From: Halobacterium salinarum DSM 3754
GTDB lineage: Archaea > Halobacteriota > Halobacteria > Halobacteriales > Halobacteriaceae
Length of the DNA stretch: 64,000 bases
Assembly: GCF_008124605.1 (NCBI RefSeq)
Contig: NZ_VRYN01000002.1
Location: 480,558-544,557, forward strand
Direction: 5' to 3'
Shown: positions 28,978-37,633 of the stretch, one piece after another
How positions within the stretch are numbered: the first letter of the stretch is position 1
Layout of the letters: every line of letters begins with the position of its first letter
The notes under the pieces: generated by a model
Database searches by the model: none
What the model was told of the DNA's origin: nothing
The model's input: only the letters and a program-made list of their open reading frames with translations
Translations under genes and position numbers: made by a program

Positions 28978-29307
28978 ATGGCGACTGACGCTCAGCAAGC
29001 CTGTTTCGAGGCCGGAATCAAGTTCGGCGCGCTCTACCACCAGTTCGCGGGCACGCCGGTGAGTCCGGCGAGCGCGCCGAGCCTGGAGACCGCGATCGAG
29101 GAATCAATCCGGAACCAGCCGTTCTGCGAGGGCGTCGCCGTCGACATCAAGACCGAACGCTTGGACGTCGAACACGGGTACACGGAGCTCACGGGCGAGT
29201 ACATGGACGTCGAGTTGCGCATCGACTACGAGGGCACGACGGTCGCCGCGGAAATGGCGATGGACGACGGGTATCCGTTGATGCGGCTGGCGGAGATCGA
29301 CCCGTAG
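28978..29307 (+). CDS. mptD: Archaeal dihydroneopterin aldolase (MptD family)
   Basis: Small enzyme of 109 residues cleaving 7,8-dihydroneopterin to 6-hydroxymethyl-dihydropterin for pterin and folate synthesis. The family signature is seen near the N-terminus, CFEAGIKFGALYHQFAGTPV (about 9-28), followed by SLETAIEESIRNQPF. Length fits the family (about 110-125). It is divergent from azf and followed 43 bp later by a DUF5790-like gene. Assignment rests on motif recognition; the bacterial FolB family is unrelated. Confidence 0.8.
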   Translation: MATDAQQACFEAGIKFGALYHQFAGTPVSPASAPSLETAIEESIRNQPFCEGVAVDIKTERLDVEHGYTELTGEYMDVELRIDYEGTTVAAEMAMDDGYPLMRLAEIDP

Positions 29308-29350
29308 CGCGGGCGTGCTTTTAACCCAGCGGCGGCCGAACGCCGGGAGT

Positions 29351-29737
29351 ATGAGCCAGTCATCGCTGGACGACGACGAACTGTTCGGGGAGGCCGCCGA
29401 GGAGATGCGGGCCGAGGTGGAAGGCCACATCGAGGCCGCCCGGGACGCGCTTCCGGACGACGACGCCCTCTGGGAAGTCGACGACGGGGGCAACACGCTC
29501 GGGGTGCTGAACACGCTCAAAACGGCGCTCAACACCGAGGAGGTGGCGTCCCACGTGCGCGACGCGAAGAAGGCGTTCGTGATCGGGCAGCGCGCGGACG
29601 CGTTCGACGGCGACGACCTCGCCGACGACTTGGCGGCCATCGAGGACGTGCTTGCGGACCTCGAAGCCGCCAGCGAGCACGCGGGCGCGCTGGCGGAGAC
29701 GCTGCCGGAGCTGCGAGGCGCGCTTCCCGACGAGTAA
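29351..29737 (+). CDS. DUF5790-like haloarchaeal protein
   Basis: Acidic 128-residue protein starting MSQSSLDDDELFGEAAEEMR. Predicted all-helical, with long helices at about 9-35 and 90-118, and a central part TLGVLNTLKTALNTEEVASH. It resembles a conserved haloarchaeal family of unknown function (DUF5790). Its position close behind the pterin gene suggests co-transcription. No enzymatic motif is visible. Confidence 0.68.
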   Translation: MSQSSLDDDELFGEAAEEMRAEVEGHIEAARDALPDDDALWEVDDGGNTLGVLNTLKTALNTEEVASHVRDAKKAFVIGQRADAFDGDDLADDLAAIEDVLADLEAASEHAGALAETLPELRGALPDE

Positions 29738-29748
29738 CCACGCGCCGG

Positions 29749-30492
29749 TTATCGGTGTGGCAGTGGGGCGGTCGTGTCGCGGTCCGCGACGGCCGCGAGC
29801 AGGGCACACAGCGACTCGGTCGCGGCGTCCAGCAGCGCCGCCCCGCGATCCGCGTCGCCCGCACGGGGGTCGCCGACAACGCCGTTGTCGGTGAACGCCG
29901 CGGCGTCGGCGGCGAGGTTGGCGTGTGACACCCACTCCCCCCAGGCGTCGGCGCCGTCCTCGGCGGCCGCCTGGACGCGGTCCTCGCGGATCAACTCGGG
30001 GTCGGTGTGCCTGAGAAACGCCGTCTCCAGGGGGCCGGCGTGGCCCATGTCGCTGCTGTGGTCGCCGACGGCGTCGAACCACGTGAACGGCACCGCGTAC
30101 GCGTCGTCCTGGCGCGTGATCGTGGCACAGACTTCGCCCAGCGCGGCGGTGTTGCCGCCATGCCCGTTGACCACGACGACGCGATCCCAGCCGTGGCTCG
30201 CGAGGCTCCCCACCACGTCACGAACGGTGGCGCGGAACGTGTCCGGGGCCACCCACAGCGTCCCTGTGAACTGGCGGTGTTCCGCCGACACCCCCACGGT
30301 GATCGGCGGCGCAACGATCACCTCGCCGTCCGAGTAGGCGTCCGCGCCGGCCGCCGCGACCGCGTGAGCGGTGATGTGATCGGTGCCCAGCGGCGCGTGT
30401 GGGCCGTGCTGTTCCGTGCTGCCGACGGGCAGCACCGCGAGATCCGTGTCGACGCCGTCGGCGTCCGTCCAGGTTGCGTCTGCGAGCCGCAT
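29749..30492 (-). CDS. Creatininase-family amidohydrolase, probably ArfB
   Basis: Metal-dependent amidohydrolase, 247 residues from MRLADATWTD. Metal ligands are visible in PVGSTEQHGPHAPLGTD (about residues 22-38: Glu, His and Asp) and VVVNGHGGNTAAL (about 105-117), with DMGHAGPLETA (about 144-154) carrying a further Glu. Archaeal members of this family include ArfB, the formylamide deformylase of riboflavin and F420 precursor synthesis, which is the most likely role because no creatine metabolism is expected. It converges with the DUF5790-like gene, 11 bp apart. A creatinine amidohydrolase activity is the alternative. Confidence 0.75.
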   Translation of the reverse strand: MRLADATWTDADGVDTDLAVLPVGSTEQHGPHAPLGTDHITAHAVAAAGADAYSDGEVIVAPPITVGVSAEHRQFTGTLWVAPDTFRATVRDVVGSLASHGWDRVVVVNGHGGNTAALGEVCATITRQDDAYAVPFTWFDAVGDHSSDMGHAGPLETAFLRHTDPELIREDRVQAAAEDGADAWGEWVSHANLAADAAAFTDNGVVGDPRAGDADRGAALLDAATESLCALLAAVADRDTTAPLPHR

Positions 30493-30538
30493 ACGCGACG
30501 GCACGCGCCCCCGGCGCTTGTAGGCTGCCATCCACCGG

Positions 30539-32467
30539 CTAGTCGTCGTCCTGGTCGTCGACGGTCGCCTGGCGTTTGGCCGCGCGCTCGATGAACTCGT
30601 CGGGCAGCTCGTCGATCTCGCCGGCCTGCACCCCCCAGAGGTTCGCGTACAACCCCTCGTCGCCGAGCAGGTCGGCGTGGGTTCCGCGCTCGACGATCTC
30701 GCCGTCCTCCAGGACGACGATCTGGTCGGCGTCCTTGATCGTGGACAGCCGGTGGGCGATCGAGAACGTCGTGCGGTCCTCCGTGAGGCGGTCGAGGCTG
30801 CGCTGGATGAGCATCTCCGTCTCCGTGTCCACGTCGCTGGTGGCCTCGTCGAGCACGAGGATCTCGGGGTCTTTGAGGATGGCCCGCGCGATGTCGATGC
30901 GCTGGCGCTGCCCCCCCGAGAGCTTCACGCCGCGCTCCCCGACCTCGGTGTCGTAGCCGTCCGGGAGGTTCTGGATGAACTCGTGGGCTTCCGCGGCCTT
31001 CGCGGCGTCCACGACGGCCTCGCGGTCGGCGTCGAAGGTGCCGTACGTGATGTTCTCCTCGACGGTGCCGTAGAACAGGAACGTGTCCTGGCTGACGTAG
31101 CCGACGTGCCGGCGCAGGCTGGGCAGCGTCACCCCGGAGATGTCCTGGCCATCGACACGGACCGCGCCCGCATCGACGTCGTACATCCGCAACAGGAGTT
31201 TCAGTACCGTGGATTTCCCCGCGCCCGTCGGGCCAACGAGCGCCAGCGTGTCCCCGCCGTCAACCTGGAAGTCGATGTGCTCGACGATGGCGTCGTCGTC
31301 GTCGTAGCCGAAGCTCACGTCGTCGTAGACGACGCCGCCGTCGTCAACGACGAGCTCGTCGGCGTCCGGGTTCTCCTCGATGCGGGAGGGCTCGTTCATC
31401 AGCCCGAAGATGCGCTCGCTGGACGCGCGCGCCCGCTGATACATGTTGATGATCTGGCCGAACTGCGCCATCGGCCAGATGAACTGCTGGCTGAGCAGGA
31501 TGAACGTCACGAACTCCCCGGGGTCGAGCGTTCCGGAGAAGAACATCGGCGGGCCGGTGGCGACCCAGATGCCGCCGATCACGAACGTCAACACGAACCC
31601 CACGCCGGAGATGATGCGCAGCGCCGGGAAGAACTTGATGCGGATGGTGATCGCCCCCCAGTTGGCGTCGAAATACCCCTGTGAAACGTCATCAACGCGG
31701 TCCGACTCGTAGCGCTCGGTGTTCGACGTCTTGATCACTTGGATCCCGCCGAGGTTGTTCTCCAGCCGGGAGTTCAGATGCCCGACTGACGACCGCACGT
31801 CGGCGTACTTCGGCTGGATGGCGTTCACGAACCGGTAGGTGAACAGCGCGATGATGGGCACCGGCAACATCGTGAGAACGGCGAGTTGCCAGTTCACGAC
31901 GAAGAGGTAGACGCCGATCGCCAGCACCATCACGGACAGCCGGAACGCCGAGTTCAAGCCGTCGTTGAGGAATCGCTCCAAGCGGTTCACGTCGTTCGAG
32001 AGGATGGACATCATCTCGCCGGTCTGCTTGGTGGCGAAGAAATCCATGTTCAGGCGCTGCATCTTGTCGTAGGTGTCGGTCCGAACGCGGTGCTGGATGT
32101 GCTGGCTGAACGAGTTGAACCCCCAGTTGCGGATCCAGTGGAACGCCGCCCCCAACAGGAACGACCCCGCGATCAGTCCCCCCATGAACAACAGCCGGTC
32201 GGGCTTGCTGCTAGGCACGACCGACTGCGGGAGGAACGGCAGAAACGCCTTGTTCCCCTGGATGACGGAGTCGATGGCCAACCCGAGCAACACGGGCGGC
32301 GCGAGATCCAACACGCGCGCAAACACCGACGCCAGAACGGCGACAACTGCCTGAAAGCTGTGATCGCGCCCGTACTCGTCGAACAACTGCACCATGGCGT
32401 TGTCGACGTCCGCGCGCTGCTCCTCGAAGGGATCGTCGTCACCCTCGTTGTCCGGTGCAGTACTCAT
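30539..32467 (-). CDS. ABC exporter, fused permease and ATPase
   Basis: Half-transporter of 642 residues. The N-terminal type I exporter transmembrane domain has six helices (about residues 40-350) with a polar, acidic head. The C-terminal ATPase shows Walker A ALVGPTGAGKSTVLKLLL (about 415-432), Q-loop YVSQDTFLFYGT, signature LSGGQRQRIDIARAIL, Walker B ILVLDEATSDVD, and the H-loop SIAHRLST. This is the MsbA/lipid or drug exporter class and it should work as a homodimer. The start MSTAPDNEGD is chosen because earlier codons in the frame overlap the next gene's region. Its substrate is unknown. Confidence 0.9.
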   Translation of the reverse strand: MSTAPDNEGDDDPFEEQRADVDNAMVQLFDEYGRDHSFQAVVAVLASVFARVLDLAPPVLLGLAIDSVIQGNKAFLPFLPQSVVPSSKPDRLLFMGGLIAGSFLLGAAFHWIRNWGFNSFSQHIQHRVRTDTYDKMQRLNMDFFATKQTGEMMSILSNDVNRLERFLNDGLNSAFRLSVMVLAIGVYLFVVNWQLAVLTMLPVPIIALFTYRFVNAIQPKYADVRSSVGHLNSRLENNLGGIQVIKTSNTERYESDRVDDVSQGYFDANWGAITIRIKFFPALRIISGVGFVLTFVIGGIWVATGPPMFFSGTLDPGEFVTFILLSQQFIWPMAQFGQIINMYQRARASSERIFGLMNEPSRIEENPDADELVVDDGGVVYDDVSFGYDDDDAIVEHIDFQVDGGDTLALVGPTGAGKSTVLKLLLRMYDVDAGAVRVDGQDISGVTLPSLRRHVGYVSQDTFLFYGTVEENITYGTFDADREAVVDAAKAAEAHEFIQNLPDGYDTEVGERGVKLSGGQRQRIDIARAILKDPEILVLDEATSDVDTETEMLIQRSLDRLTEDRTTFSIAHRLSTIKDADQIVVLEDGEIVERGTHADLLGDEGLYANLWGVQAGEIDELPDEFIERAAKRQATVDDQDDD

Positions 32468-32534
32468 GTTCCTGACCGAACGTGAGCCCCCGGCAAAAAC
32501 GTTTCCTACGAATCGAAACACGCCGGTTGATTGG

Positions 32535-33026
32535 TTACTCGCCGGCCGCAGGGATCCGCACCCGATCCCCAACCGAGACGTTGTGCGCGGCCGTCCAGTT
32601 GAGCGACACCTCAAGCACCCACTTGCCGTGCCCCTCGTAGCGGGTCAACGGCCCGTCGCCGTCGGGGACCGTCGCGTGATGGATGCTCGTGATGTTGCGG
32701 TCGGCCCCCACGTAGATGATGTCGATCGGGAACGCCATCGACCGCATCACGTACGCGCGGCTGCCGGCCCGCTCGTGCACGAACAACATCCCCTCGTCGG
32801 CCGACAGCGACTCCCGAGTGCTGAGCCCGGTGTAGCGCTCGCCGCGCGTCGCTGCGACCGCGACCGCGACGCTGCCGTGTTCGACACCCGTGTCCGCGTC
32901 GACGACGGTGACCGTCGGCGCATCTCCGGGCTCCGGGGTCGATGGGGGATCCTGGGCGGCCATCGGCGACCCACCACAGCCAGCAACGACGACGAACACA
33001 GCGACAACAAGGGCGGTCCACCTCAT
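32535..33026 (-). CDS. DUF192 lipoprotein
   Basis: Exported protein of 163 residues. The N-terminal signal MRWTALVVAVFVVVAGCGGS contains a lipobox with Cys17, so it is probably a membrane-anchored lipoprotein. The DUF192 core follows, with RYTGLSTRESLSADEGMLFV (about 65-84), YVMRSMAFPIDIIYV (about 92-106) and VLEVSLNWTAAHNVSVGDRV near the C-terminus. DUF192 proteins are small beta-barrel-like secreted proteins without a defined activity. It precedes the ABC exporter by 67 bp on the same strand. Confidence 0.85.
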   Translation of the reverse strand: MRWTALVVAVFVVVAGCGGSPMAAQDPPSTPEPGDAPTVTVVDADTGVEHGSVAVAVAATRGERYTGLSTRESLSADEGMLFVHERAGSRAYVMRSMAFPIDIIYVGADRNITSIHHATVPDGDGPLTRYEGHGKWVLEVSLNWTAAHNVSVGDRVRIPAAGE

Positions 33027-33108
33027 GCCGACGTGTACGCCAGCGGCGGCTTTGGTCGTTGCGGCGAAAGGAAACCGTTTTTGCGACCGAACGGCACGAT
33101 ACGGGTAC

Positions 33109-33182
33109 GGGTTCGTGGTCTAGTTGGTCATGACGCGGCCTTTACAAGGCCGAGGTCGGTGGTTCGAATCCGCCCGAACCCA
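33109..33182 (+). tRNA. tRNA-Val (UAC)
   Basis: Acceptor GGGUUCG/CGAACCC, D-arm GGUCUAGUUGGUCAUGACG, anticodon stem CGGCC/GGCCG around UUUACAA (anticodon UAC), T-arm GGUGG UUCGAAU CCGCC, discriminator A. 74 nt. A decayed integrase lies on its 3' side. Confidence 0.93.
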
Positions 33183-33271
33183 CTCGTCTGCTGCAACGAA
33201 CAAGCGTGGGAAGCGAGGGCGGTTCGGACCCTGGAAGACGAACGACGTGAGTCTTCATCTGGTTCGAATCC

Positions 33272-33590
33272 CCCTCTCTCGCCCGCTAGTGGGCTTTCAC
33301 CAAGTACTGCCGGAGGTAGTCCTCACGGAACATATCCAGCCTTCCCAGCCACCAAACTCCATCACCAGTCTCGGCTCAACCTCACGCTCATACAACAACG
33401 TCTCCCCGGTTCTCGATGTCGACGGTCGTTCCACTGCTGGCCGACTGGGCCACGTGCTGGCTGTCGAAACGGCTACGCAATGCGTGCACGTCCGGATTCT
33501 GCTGGGCGGTCACTCTACACTAGCCAGGAGTCAGTCACGACAGAACGGAGGGCAGCAGAACCGCTGGGAAAGCCCACATGGATGGGTGTT
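33272..33590 (-). pseudogene. Decayed tyrosine integrase beside tRNA-Val
   Basis: Three short pieces in different frames read as one integrase C-terminus on the minus strand: PDVHALRSRFDSQHVAQ (with the H-x-L-R active-site motif, near 33470-33500), LYEREVEPRLVMEFGGWEGW (near 33335-33395), then DMFREDYLRQYLVKAH and stop (33297-33345). At least two frameshifts separate them. This order and the HALR...MEFGGW pattern match C-termini of haloarchaeal tyrosine recombinases. The gene points toward the tRNA-Val 3' end. The rest of 33183-33617 shows no gene; TGGTTCGAATCC at 33271-33282 copies part of a tRNA T-arm. Confidence 0.5.
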
Positions 33591-33617
33591 CGATAGCGAT
33601 ACCGCGGGGATGGCGGC

Positions 33618-34400
33618 CTACAGTTCCTGGCCGGTCGGGCGGATCAGGAGTTCGTTGACGTCCACGCGCTGTGGCTGGCTCGTCGCGTAGACGATGCCGC
33701 GCGCGATGTCATCGGGGTGCAGCATGGGCAGGTCCATCTCCGCGAAGCGTTCGAGGACTTGCTCGTCGGGCACGTGCGTGGAGAGTTCGGTGTCGACAGC
33801 CCCCGGTTCGATGATGGTGGTGCGGATGTCCTGGCTGGTGAGCTCCTGGCGGATCGCGTCGGTGAACGCGTTCACGCCGAACTTGGTGGCGTTGTAGCCG
33901 CTGGAGTCGGCGTCGGCCTGCCGGCCGGCGACCGAGGAGACGTTGACGACGTGGCCGGCGTCCTGGTCTTGCATGATCGGGACGACGGCGTGGGTGAGGT
34001 TCATGAGCCCGAGCAGGTTGACCTCCACCATCTGGCGGAGGTTCGAGCGGTCGGCCCGCTCCAGGGGTTCGAGCAGCATGACGCCGGCGTTGTTGACGAG
34101 GATGTCGATGCGGCCGTACTCGTCGACGGTCTCCGAAACGAGGTCGTCGATGGCGGCGTCGTCGGTGATGTCCGTGGGGACGACGAGCGCGTCACCGTCG
34201 GTGTCCTCGATGCGGTCGGCGAGCGCCGCCAGTTCGTCGGCGCGGCGGGCTGCGAGGACGACGTGAGCGCCCTCCGCGGCGAGTGCTTCGGCGGTGGCCT
34301 CGCCGATGCCCGAGGACGCGCCCGTGACGATTGCGACGTCACCGGCGAGTTCGTGGTTGTGTGCGGACTGCGCGTCTGTTGGGTCTGAGTCGGCTTCCAT
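33618..34400 (-). CDS. Short-chain dehydrogenase/reductase
   Basis: Classical SDR oxidoreductase of 260 residues from ATG at 34400 (a GTG one codon earlier is possible). It has an acidic extension MEADSDPTDAQSAHNHE, the cofactor motif TGASSGIGEA (about 24-33), NNAGV (about 100-104), a catalytic Ser in NVSSVAG, and Tyr/Lys in SGYNATKFG (about 164-172). The final residues are RVDVNELLIRPTGQEL. An Arg/Ala-rich segment after strand 2 (AARRADELAAL) suggests NADP preference. The substrate is unknown; many haloarchaea have a close homolog. Confidence 0.88.
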   Translation of the reverse strand: MEADSDPTDAQSAHNHELAGDVAIVTGASSGIGEATAEALAAEGAHVVLAARRADELAALADRIEDTDGDALVVPTDITDDAAIDDLVSETVDEYGRIDILVNNAGVMLLEPLERADRSNLRQMVEVNLLGLMNLTHAVVPIMQDQDAGHVVNVSSVAGRQADADSSGYNATKFGVNAFTDAIRQELTSQDIRTTIIEPGAVDTELSTHVPDEQVLERFAEMDLPMLHPDDIARGIVYATSQPQRVDVNELLIRPTGQEL

Positions 34401-34504
34401 CACGTCGTCGTACGTGGTGCAACCACGAGCGTGCTGTGTTTACCAGTACGGGGGTTTATATACGGATGGCGTGTGTGGTGGGCAGGCCAGCAGTGGCGTG
34501 CACG

Positions 34505-35182
34505 TCACGGAGCATGCATCGGCCGGGCGTGCTCGGGGCCGACGGTTTCGCCGATGAGCTGGCGTTCCGCGCGGCGCAACAGGTCCGACGCCGCGGCGGC
34601 CGACACACCCAGCTCGGCGGCGAGCTCGCGGGTCGAGCATTGCCGCGGCGAGTCGTAGTATCCACGGGCGAACGCCGTCCGGATGGCGCGATACTGTTTG
34701 TCCGTGAGGCCGAACTGGTCGCGCTCGCCGGGGTGTTCGGGGTCGGATGCGATGGCCACCAGCTCGAACGGGATGTCGTTGACCGCACACCGGTCGCGGA
34801 GCGTGGCCAGCGCGTCGTAGTCCGAGAACACCTTCTGTTCGTGGATGCCGTCGGCGGTCACGGTGGCCTCCAAGGCGACCCCTTCGAACTCTGCCGGATC
34901 GTGGGAGGCAACCAGCCCCGTGGTGTCGGCGACGATGATCCGATAGAACCAGCCGTCGGCGGTCGCGCCGATCTCGGAGACGCTGGTGACCTGTGGGTGC
35001 GCGCGCGCCTCGTCTTCGAAGGCCGCCTGTGAGTCAGCAGCGACACGGATCGTGAACAGCAGCCGCCCGTCGTCGAGCGGGACGGAGTTCGAAATCGAGA
35101 GTTCCCCGCTGGGGATCGCGTCCGCGACGCTGACCAGTGGCAGGTCGGGATCTGCGAGCAGGATCTCAGCGACGATAGCCAT
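34505..35182 (-). CDS. HTH-10 family transcriptional regulator
   Basis: Bat-type regulator of 225 residues. The N-terminal beta-rich sensor region runs from MAIVAEILLADPDLPLVSVA to about residue 155. The C-terminal HTH-10 begins with FGLTDKQYRAIRTAFARGYY (about 163-182) and includes STRELAAELGVSAAAASDLL as the recognition region, followed by AERQLIGETV. This is the second stand-alone HTH-10 gene in the window besides the large PAS/GAF member. It is a likely regulator of the nearby SDR gene, which lies about 100 bp downstream on the same strand; this is inference from position. Confidence 0.87.
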   Translation of the reverse strand: MAIVAEILLADPDLPLVSVADAIPSGELSISNSVPLDDGRLLFTIRVAADSQAAFEDEARAHPQVTSVSEIGATADGWFYRIIVADTTGLVASHDPAEFEGVALEATVTADGIHEQKVFSDYDALATLRDRCAVNDIPFELVAIASDPEHPGERDQFGLTDKQYRAIRTAFARGYYDSPRQCSTRELAAELGVSAAAASDLLRRAERQLIGETVGPEHARPMHAP

Positions 35183-35246
35183 GGGGCTGTCTCAGGATTC
35201 ACGTCGGATAAACGAGCCGGCCCCAGGCCGGACTGTGGTCGCCGTT

Positions 35247-35615
35247 CTACAGCGTCCGGACGACTTGCGTGTCGTTCCCACTGGTGTAGGCAACAACACT
35301 CGCGTTCTCGCCGCAGCCAGTGAGTCGGTTGCCCACCGAAGTGACGTTCTCGTCGTACCCTTTGTCGCTGCAGTAGATGCCTTCGGTGTTGTCACCGAGT
35401 TTGGTGAGGGTGACATCGTAGGAGCCGTTGTCGAGCTGTTCGGCTGTGACGCCGGCTTGCGCGTTGCTCTGGAGGTTTCCGTCACCGAATCCAAGCACTG
35501 CGGTCGCGATGACCGCCGCGAGGATCACGGTGATAGCTACCATCAGAATCACGCCGATGACCGGCGACACAGCGCGTTCGTCCGCGTCCGTGTCGAAGAG
35601 GCTGAGGTCTGTCAT
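35247..35615 (-). CDS. Type IV pilin-like protein (DUF1628 family)
   Basis: Exported fibre subunit-like protein, 122 residues from [20 protein letters not shown]. The class III signal is clear: a short acidic leader, then [20 protein letters not shown] followed by [11 protein letters not shown] as the hydrophobic helix, which is cut before the helix by the prepilin peptidase and forms the pilus core. The rest is a small beta domain with four cysteines (CSDKG and TGCGEN regions), which could form a disulfide. An isolated gene; surface attachment or an unknown envelope fibre is the expected role. Confidence 0.85.
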   Translation of the reverse strand: MTDLSLFDTDADERAVSPVIGVILMVAITVILAAVIATAVLGFGDGNLQSNAQAGVTAEQLDNGSYDVTLTKLGDNTEGIYCSDKGYDENVTSVGNRLTGCGENASVVAYTSGNDTQVVRTL

Positions 35616-35922
35616 TTGTGAACCCTGCCACGCCAACCACCGCTGGAACGATCTCCCCCGGAGGGTTCGCGTCACGCTGGTCGCTGCGTGTGGCTACGGA
35701 CGGCTACATACCGGACGTACTTAAACCCACCTGACGGGTAGACCCCGACGATACCCGCTATGACGTGTGGCAACGACAAACCAGCCGGACGGCACGTCGA
35801 CGGACAGTGAACAAAAGTACCGGGGGAAAATGTAGGCCGACCAAAATACGGCGGCTCCGGGGGGGTGACAGCGCCGCGATTCGAAACCCTTTTTTCTGCA
35901 CCCGGCATCAGTACGGACACGA

Positions 35923-35996
35923 GCCGCCTTAGCTCAGACTGGGAGAGCACTCGACTGAAGATCGAGCTGTCCCTGGTTCAAATCCGGGAGGCGGCA
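35923..35996 (+). tRNA. tRNA-Phe (GAA)
   Basis: Acceptor GCCGCCU/AGGCGGC, D-arm AGCUCAGACUGGGAGAGC, anticodon stem CUCGA/UCGAG around CUGAAGA (anticodon GAA), T-stem CCUGG/CCGGG with loop UUCAAAU, discriminator A. 74 nt. Confidence 0.94.
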
Positions 35997-36185
35997 TATT
36001 CTGAGAACGCAACCGCGAGCGTAGCGAGCGGTCCGTCGAAGAAACGACGCCGACCGCGATTTGAACCGGACGAGTCGCGCGAAGCGAGCACGTCTCGGCG
36101 GGGATGGCAATTCGGCGGTGAACGAGTTTACCCTCAGATCAGCGTGTCATAGAAAGCTTTGTACGACAGTCTCACCTGGAAATTA
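35997..36185. other. Gene-free stretch with tRNA-derived remnant
   Basis: No gene is visible. GACCGCGATTTGAACCGG near 36045-36066 resembles an inverted tRNA T-arm (GGTTCAAATC on the minus strand) and is surrounded by short GAGCGTAGCGAGC-type palindromes, which are common on the 3' side of haloarchaeal tRNA genes where elements integrate. Confidence 0.4.
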
Positions 36186-36269
36186 TCAAGACTCCCGTGC
36201 GACTGGCAGTCCGATCTCCCGGGAGAACGCGACGTAGTCCTTGATGAGGGGGTCCTCGCGCTCTTCCGG
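36186..36269 (-). pseudogene. C-terminal gene fragment cut by an IS6-type end
   Basis: The minus strand reads EEREDPLIKDYVAFSREI then GLPVARES and a stop, a sensible haloarchaeal C-terminus. The frame ends abruptly where the IS6-family terminal sequence begins at 36270. I do not recognise the protein. Most likely the front of a gene was lost by insertion and deletion. Confidence 0.42.
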
Positions 36270-36292
36270 AACTCGCTAAACTAAACACGACC
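36270..36292 (+). repeat. Solo right end of an IS6-family element
   Basis: AACTCGCTAAACTAAACACG and the next three bases (ACC) are identical, over 23 bp and in the same orientation, to 37615-37637 at the right end of the truncated IS. No transposase gene accompanies this copy. Confidence 0.6.
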
Positions 36293-36340
36293 TCTAAATC
36301 AACCTTTCATATAATGTCTTTATTTCTAAATACAGACTAT

Positions 36341-37075
36341 TCAACTATTCGTTCGTTTAACGGAAATATTTAAGCGTTCTTTTTTAGCAGTTAGTAAATA
36401 TTCAAGTGATAATTTTGAATCTAATTCTAGTGATTCCATCCACTCTGCGAGTTTAAGGGATGCGTCTACTGTGTAAGTCCCATTTGGGAAACAATCCGAA
36501 TCGGAAGCGTGGTAAAGCTGATGCTGGATCCGATAGGTCCCATCAGGTTCGATCCATACTTCGAAGGGGCGATCCTCGACGGCGACCGTCACGTCCGTCG
36601 GCCATCGCCAACATCCCTGGGTCGGTTCCTCGGGGAGCGCCCCCTGATAGAACTCAACGTGCTTCGGTTCCCGCGGGAAAGGCTGAATCTCCCCGGCCGA
36701 CCCCTCGAAGCGCGGGAGGTTCTCGAGTGGGCCGCCGCTTCGCTCGCCTGGGACAATCGGGACCTCGATGTCGTGGTGGTTCGTCACTGTGAGTTCGATG
36801 ATTGCTGGCCGCTCGGCAGTCGCCGCTTCGAGCACGCTGGCACCCACCTCGACCAGGTCGGTGTCGTAGGACGGGGCGTCGGTGGTCCGCTCGTCCGTCG
36901 TCCCTGTCCGTTCGCCAGTAGTCTGTCTGTCCGTGGTCTCGGTTTCGGTCGGGCTGTCTCCGCTCGACGGGCTGGTGGGTTCGGTCGTTGACTCGTCAGT
37001 GCTCACACAGCCAGCGAGTGAAAATAGGCTCGCCGGACAACCGAGGAGGACTGCTCTACGGGTATATGATTGCAT
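36341..37075 (-). CDS. Lipoprotein of unknown function between IS6 ends
   Basis: Exported protein of 244 residues. The signal MQSYTRRAVLLGCPASLFSL leads to a lipobox AGC (Cys23) and a Thr/Ser/Asp-rich linker (about 25-70), typical for halophilic lipoproteins. The rest is a beta-rich domain with IIELTVTNHHDIEVPIV (about 92-108) and PFEVWIEPDGTYRI. The 3' third is notably AT-rich compared with the surrounding chromosome. It lies between two copies of the same IS6-family end, so it is likely to have arrived with the mobile element. Confidence 0.72.
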   Translation of the reverse strand: MQSYTRRAVLLGCPASLFSLAGCVSTDESTTEPTSPSSGDSPTETETTDRQTTGERTGTTDERTTDAPSYDTDLVEVGASVLEAATAERPAIIELTVTNHHDIEVPIVPGERSGGPLENLPRFEGSAGEIQPFPREPKHVEFYQGALPEEPTQGCWRWPTDVTVAVEDRPFEVWIEPDGTYRIQHQLYHASDSDCFPNGTYTVDASLKLAEWMESLELDSKLSLEYLLTAKKERLNISVKRTNS

Positions 37076-37125
37076 ATCAGGGGAGTAACGGGCAGGGAGT
37101 AAATGTTTCCTGTTATATATTGGAA

Positions 37126-37633
37126 GTGTTTAGTTAAGCTTGAAATTTCGGTGTCAAACGCTTGCGGAAAGCAATCCACGATTGGGGGCAGAAAGCCGAT
37201 CTGCAGCCAGTCAGTGGGAAAGCTCCGAATCAGATCGCACTCGACGAAACAGTGGTTCGAATCAACGGTCAGCAGTACTGGCTGTACGCTGCGGCGAATC
37301 CAGAAACGAACGAATTACTGCATATTCGGCTGTGTTCGACGACTACGACCGCGGTGACTGAGATGTTCCTGCAGGAACTCCGCGAGAAACACGATGTCGA
37401 ATCCGCCGTGTTTCTCGTCGATGGTGCCCGACATCTCCAAACTGCACTGCAACGAGCAGGTCTCCGGTTTCAGGTTGAACGTAACGAAAATCGGAACAGC
37501 ATCGAACGTGTTTTCCGTGAGGTAAAACGCCGTACCTCTTCTTTTTCAAACTGTTTCAGTCACGCCGAACCGGAAACAGCCGAAACGTGGCTTCAGAGTT
37601 TCGCAACATGGTGCAACTCGCTAAACTAAACAC
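37126..37633 (+). mobile_element. Truncated IS6-family insertion sequence
   Basis: Left end GTGTTTAGTTAAGC (37126-37139) and right end GCTAAACTAAACAC (37620-37633) are inverted repeats with one mismatch. At 508 bp it is shorter than intact haloarchaeal IS6 elements (about 700 bp), the loss being the 5' part of the transposase. It has a solo right end 1.3 kb to its left. Confidence 0.72.
37162..37629 (+). pseudogene. IS6-family transposase, N-terminal part deleted
   Basis: The frame starts at about FGVKRLRKAIHDWGQKADLQ, where a full transposase would already have a preceding HTH of some 60 residues; a stop lies just upstream. The DDE domain is otherwise present: the first Asp in IALDETVVRI, the second in VFLVDGARHL, and the Glu in NSIERVFREVKRRT. 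The C-terminus ATWCNSLN runs into the right inverted repeat, as in intact relatives. Without its DNA-binding HTH the protein is probably inactive; the ends could still be moved by a related transposase elsewhere. Confidence 0.75.

Noticed and set aside
30677..31684. Plus-strand frame opposite the ABC exporter
   Set aside because: Antisense to Walker and signature motifs; no independent coding signal.
33271..33297. Possible additional tRNA after tRNA-Val (TGGTTCGAATCCCCC...)
   Set aside because: Only the T-loop region is present; no acceptor, D or anticodon arm can be formed. Treated as an att-like remnant.
33124..33690. 188-residue plus-strand frame starting within tRNA-Val
   Set aside because: It begins inside the tRNA, crosses the integrase remnant in antisense and runs into the SDR gene; composition is not haloarchaeal.
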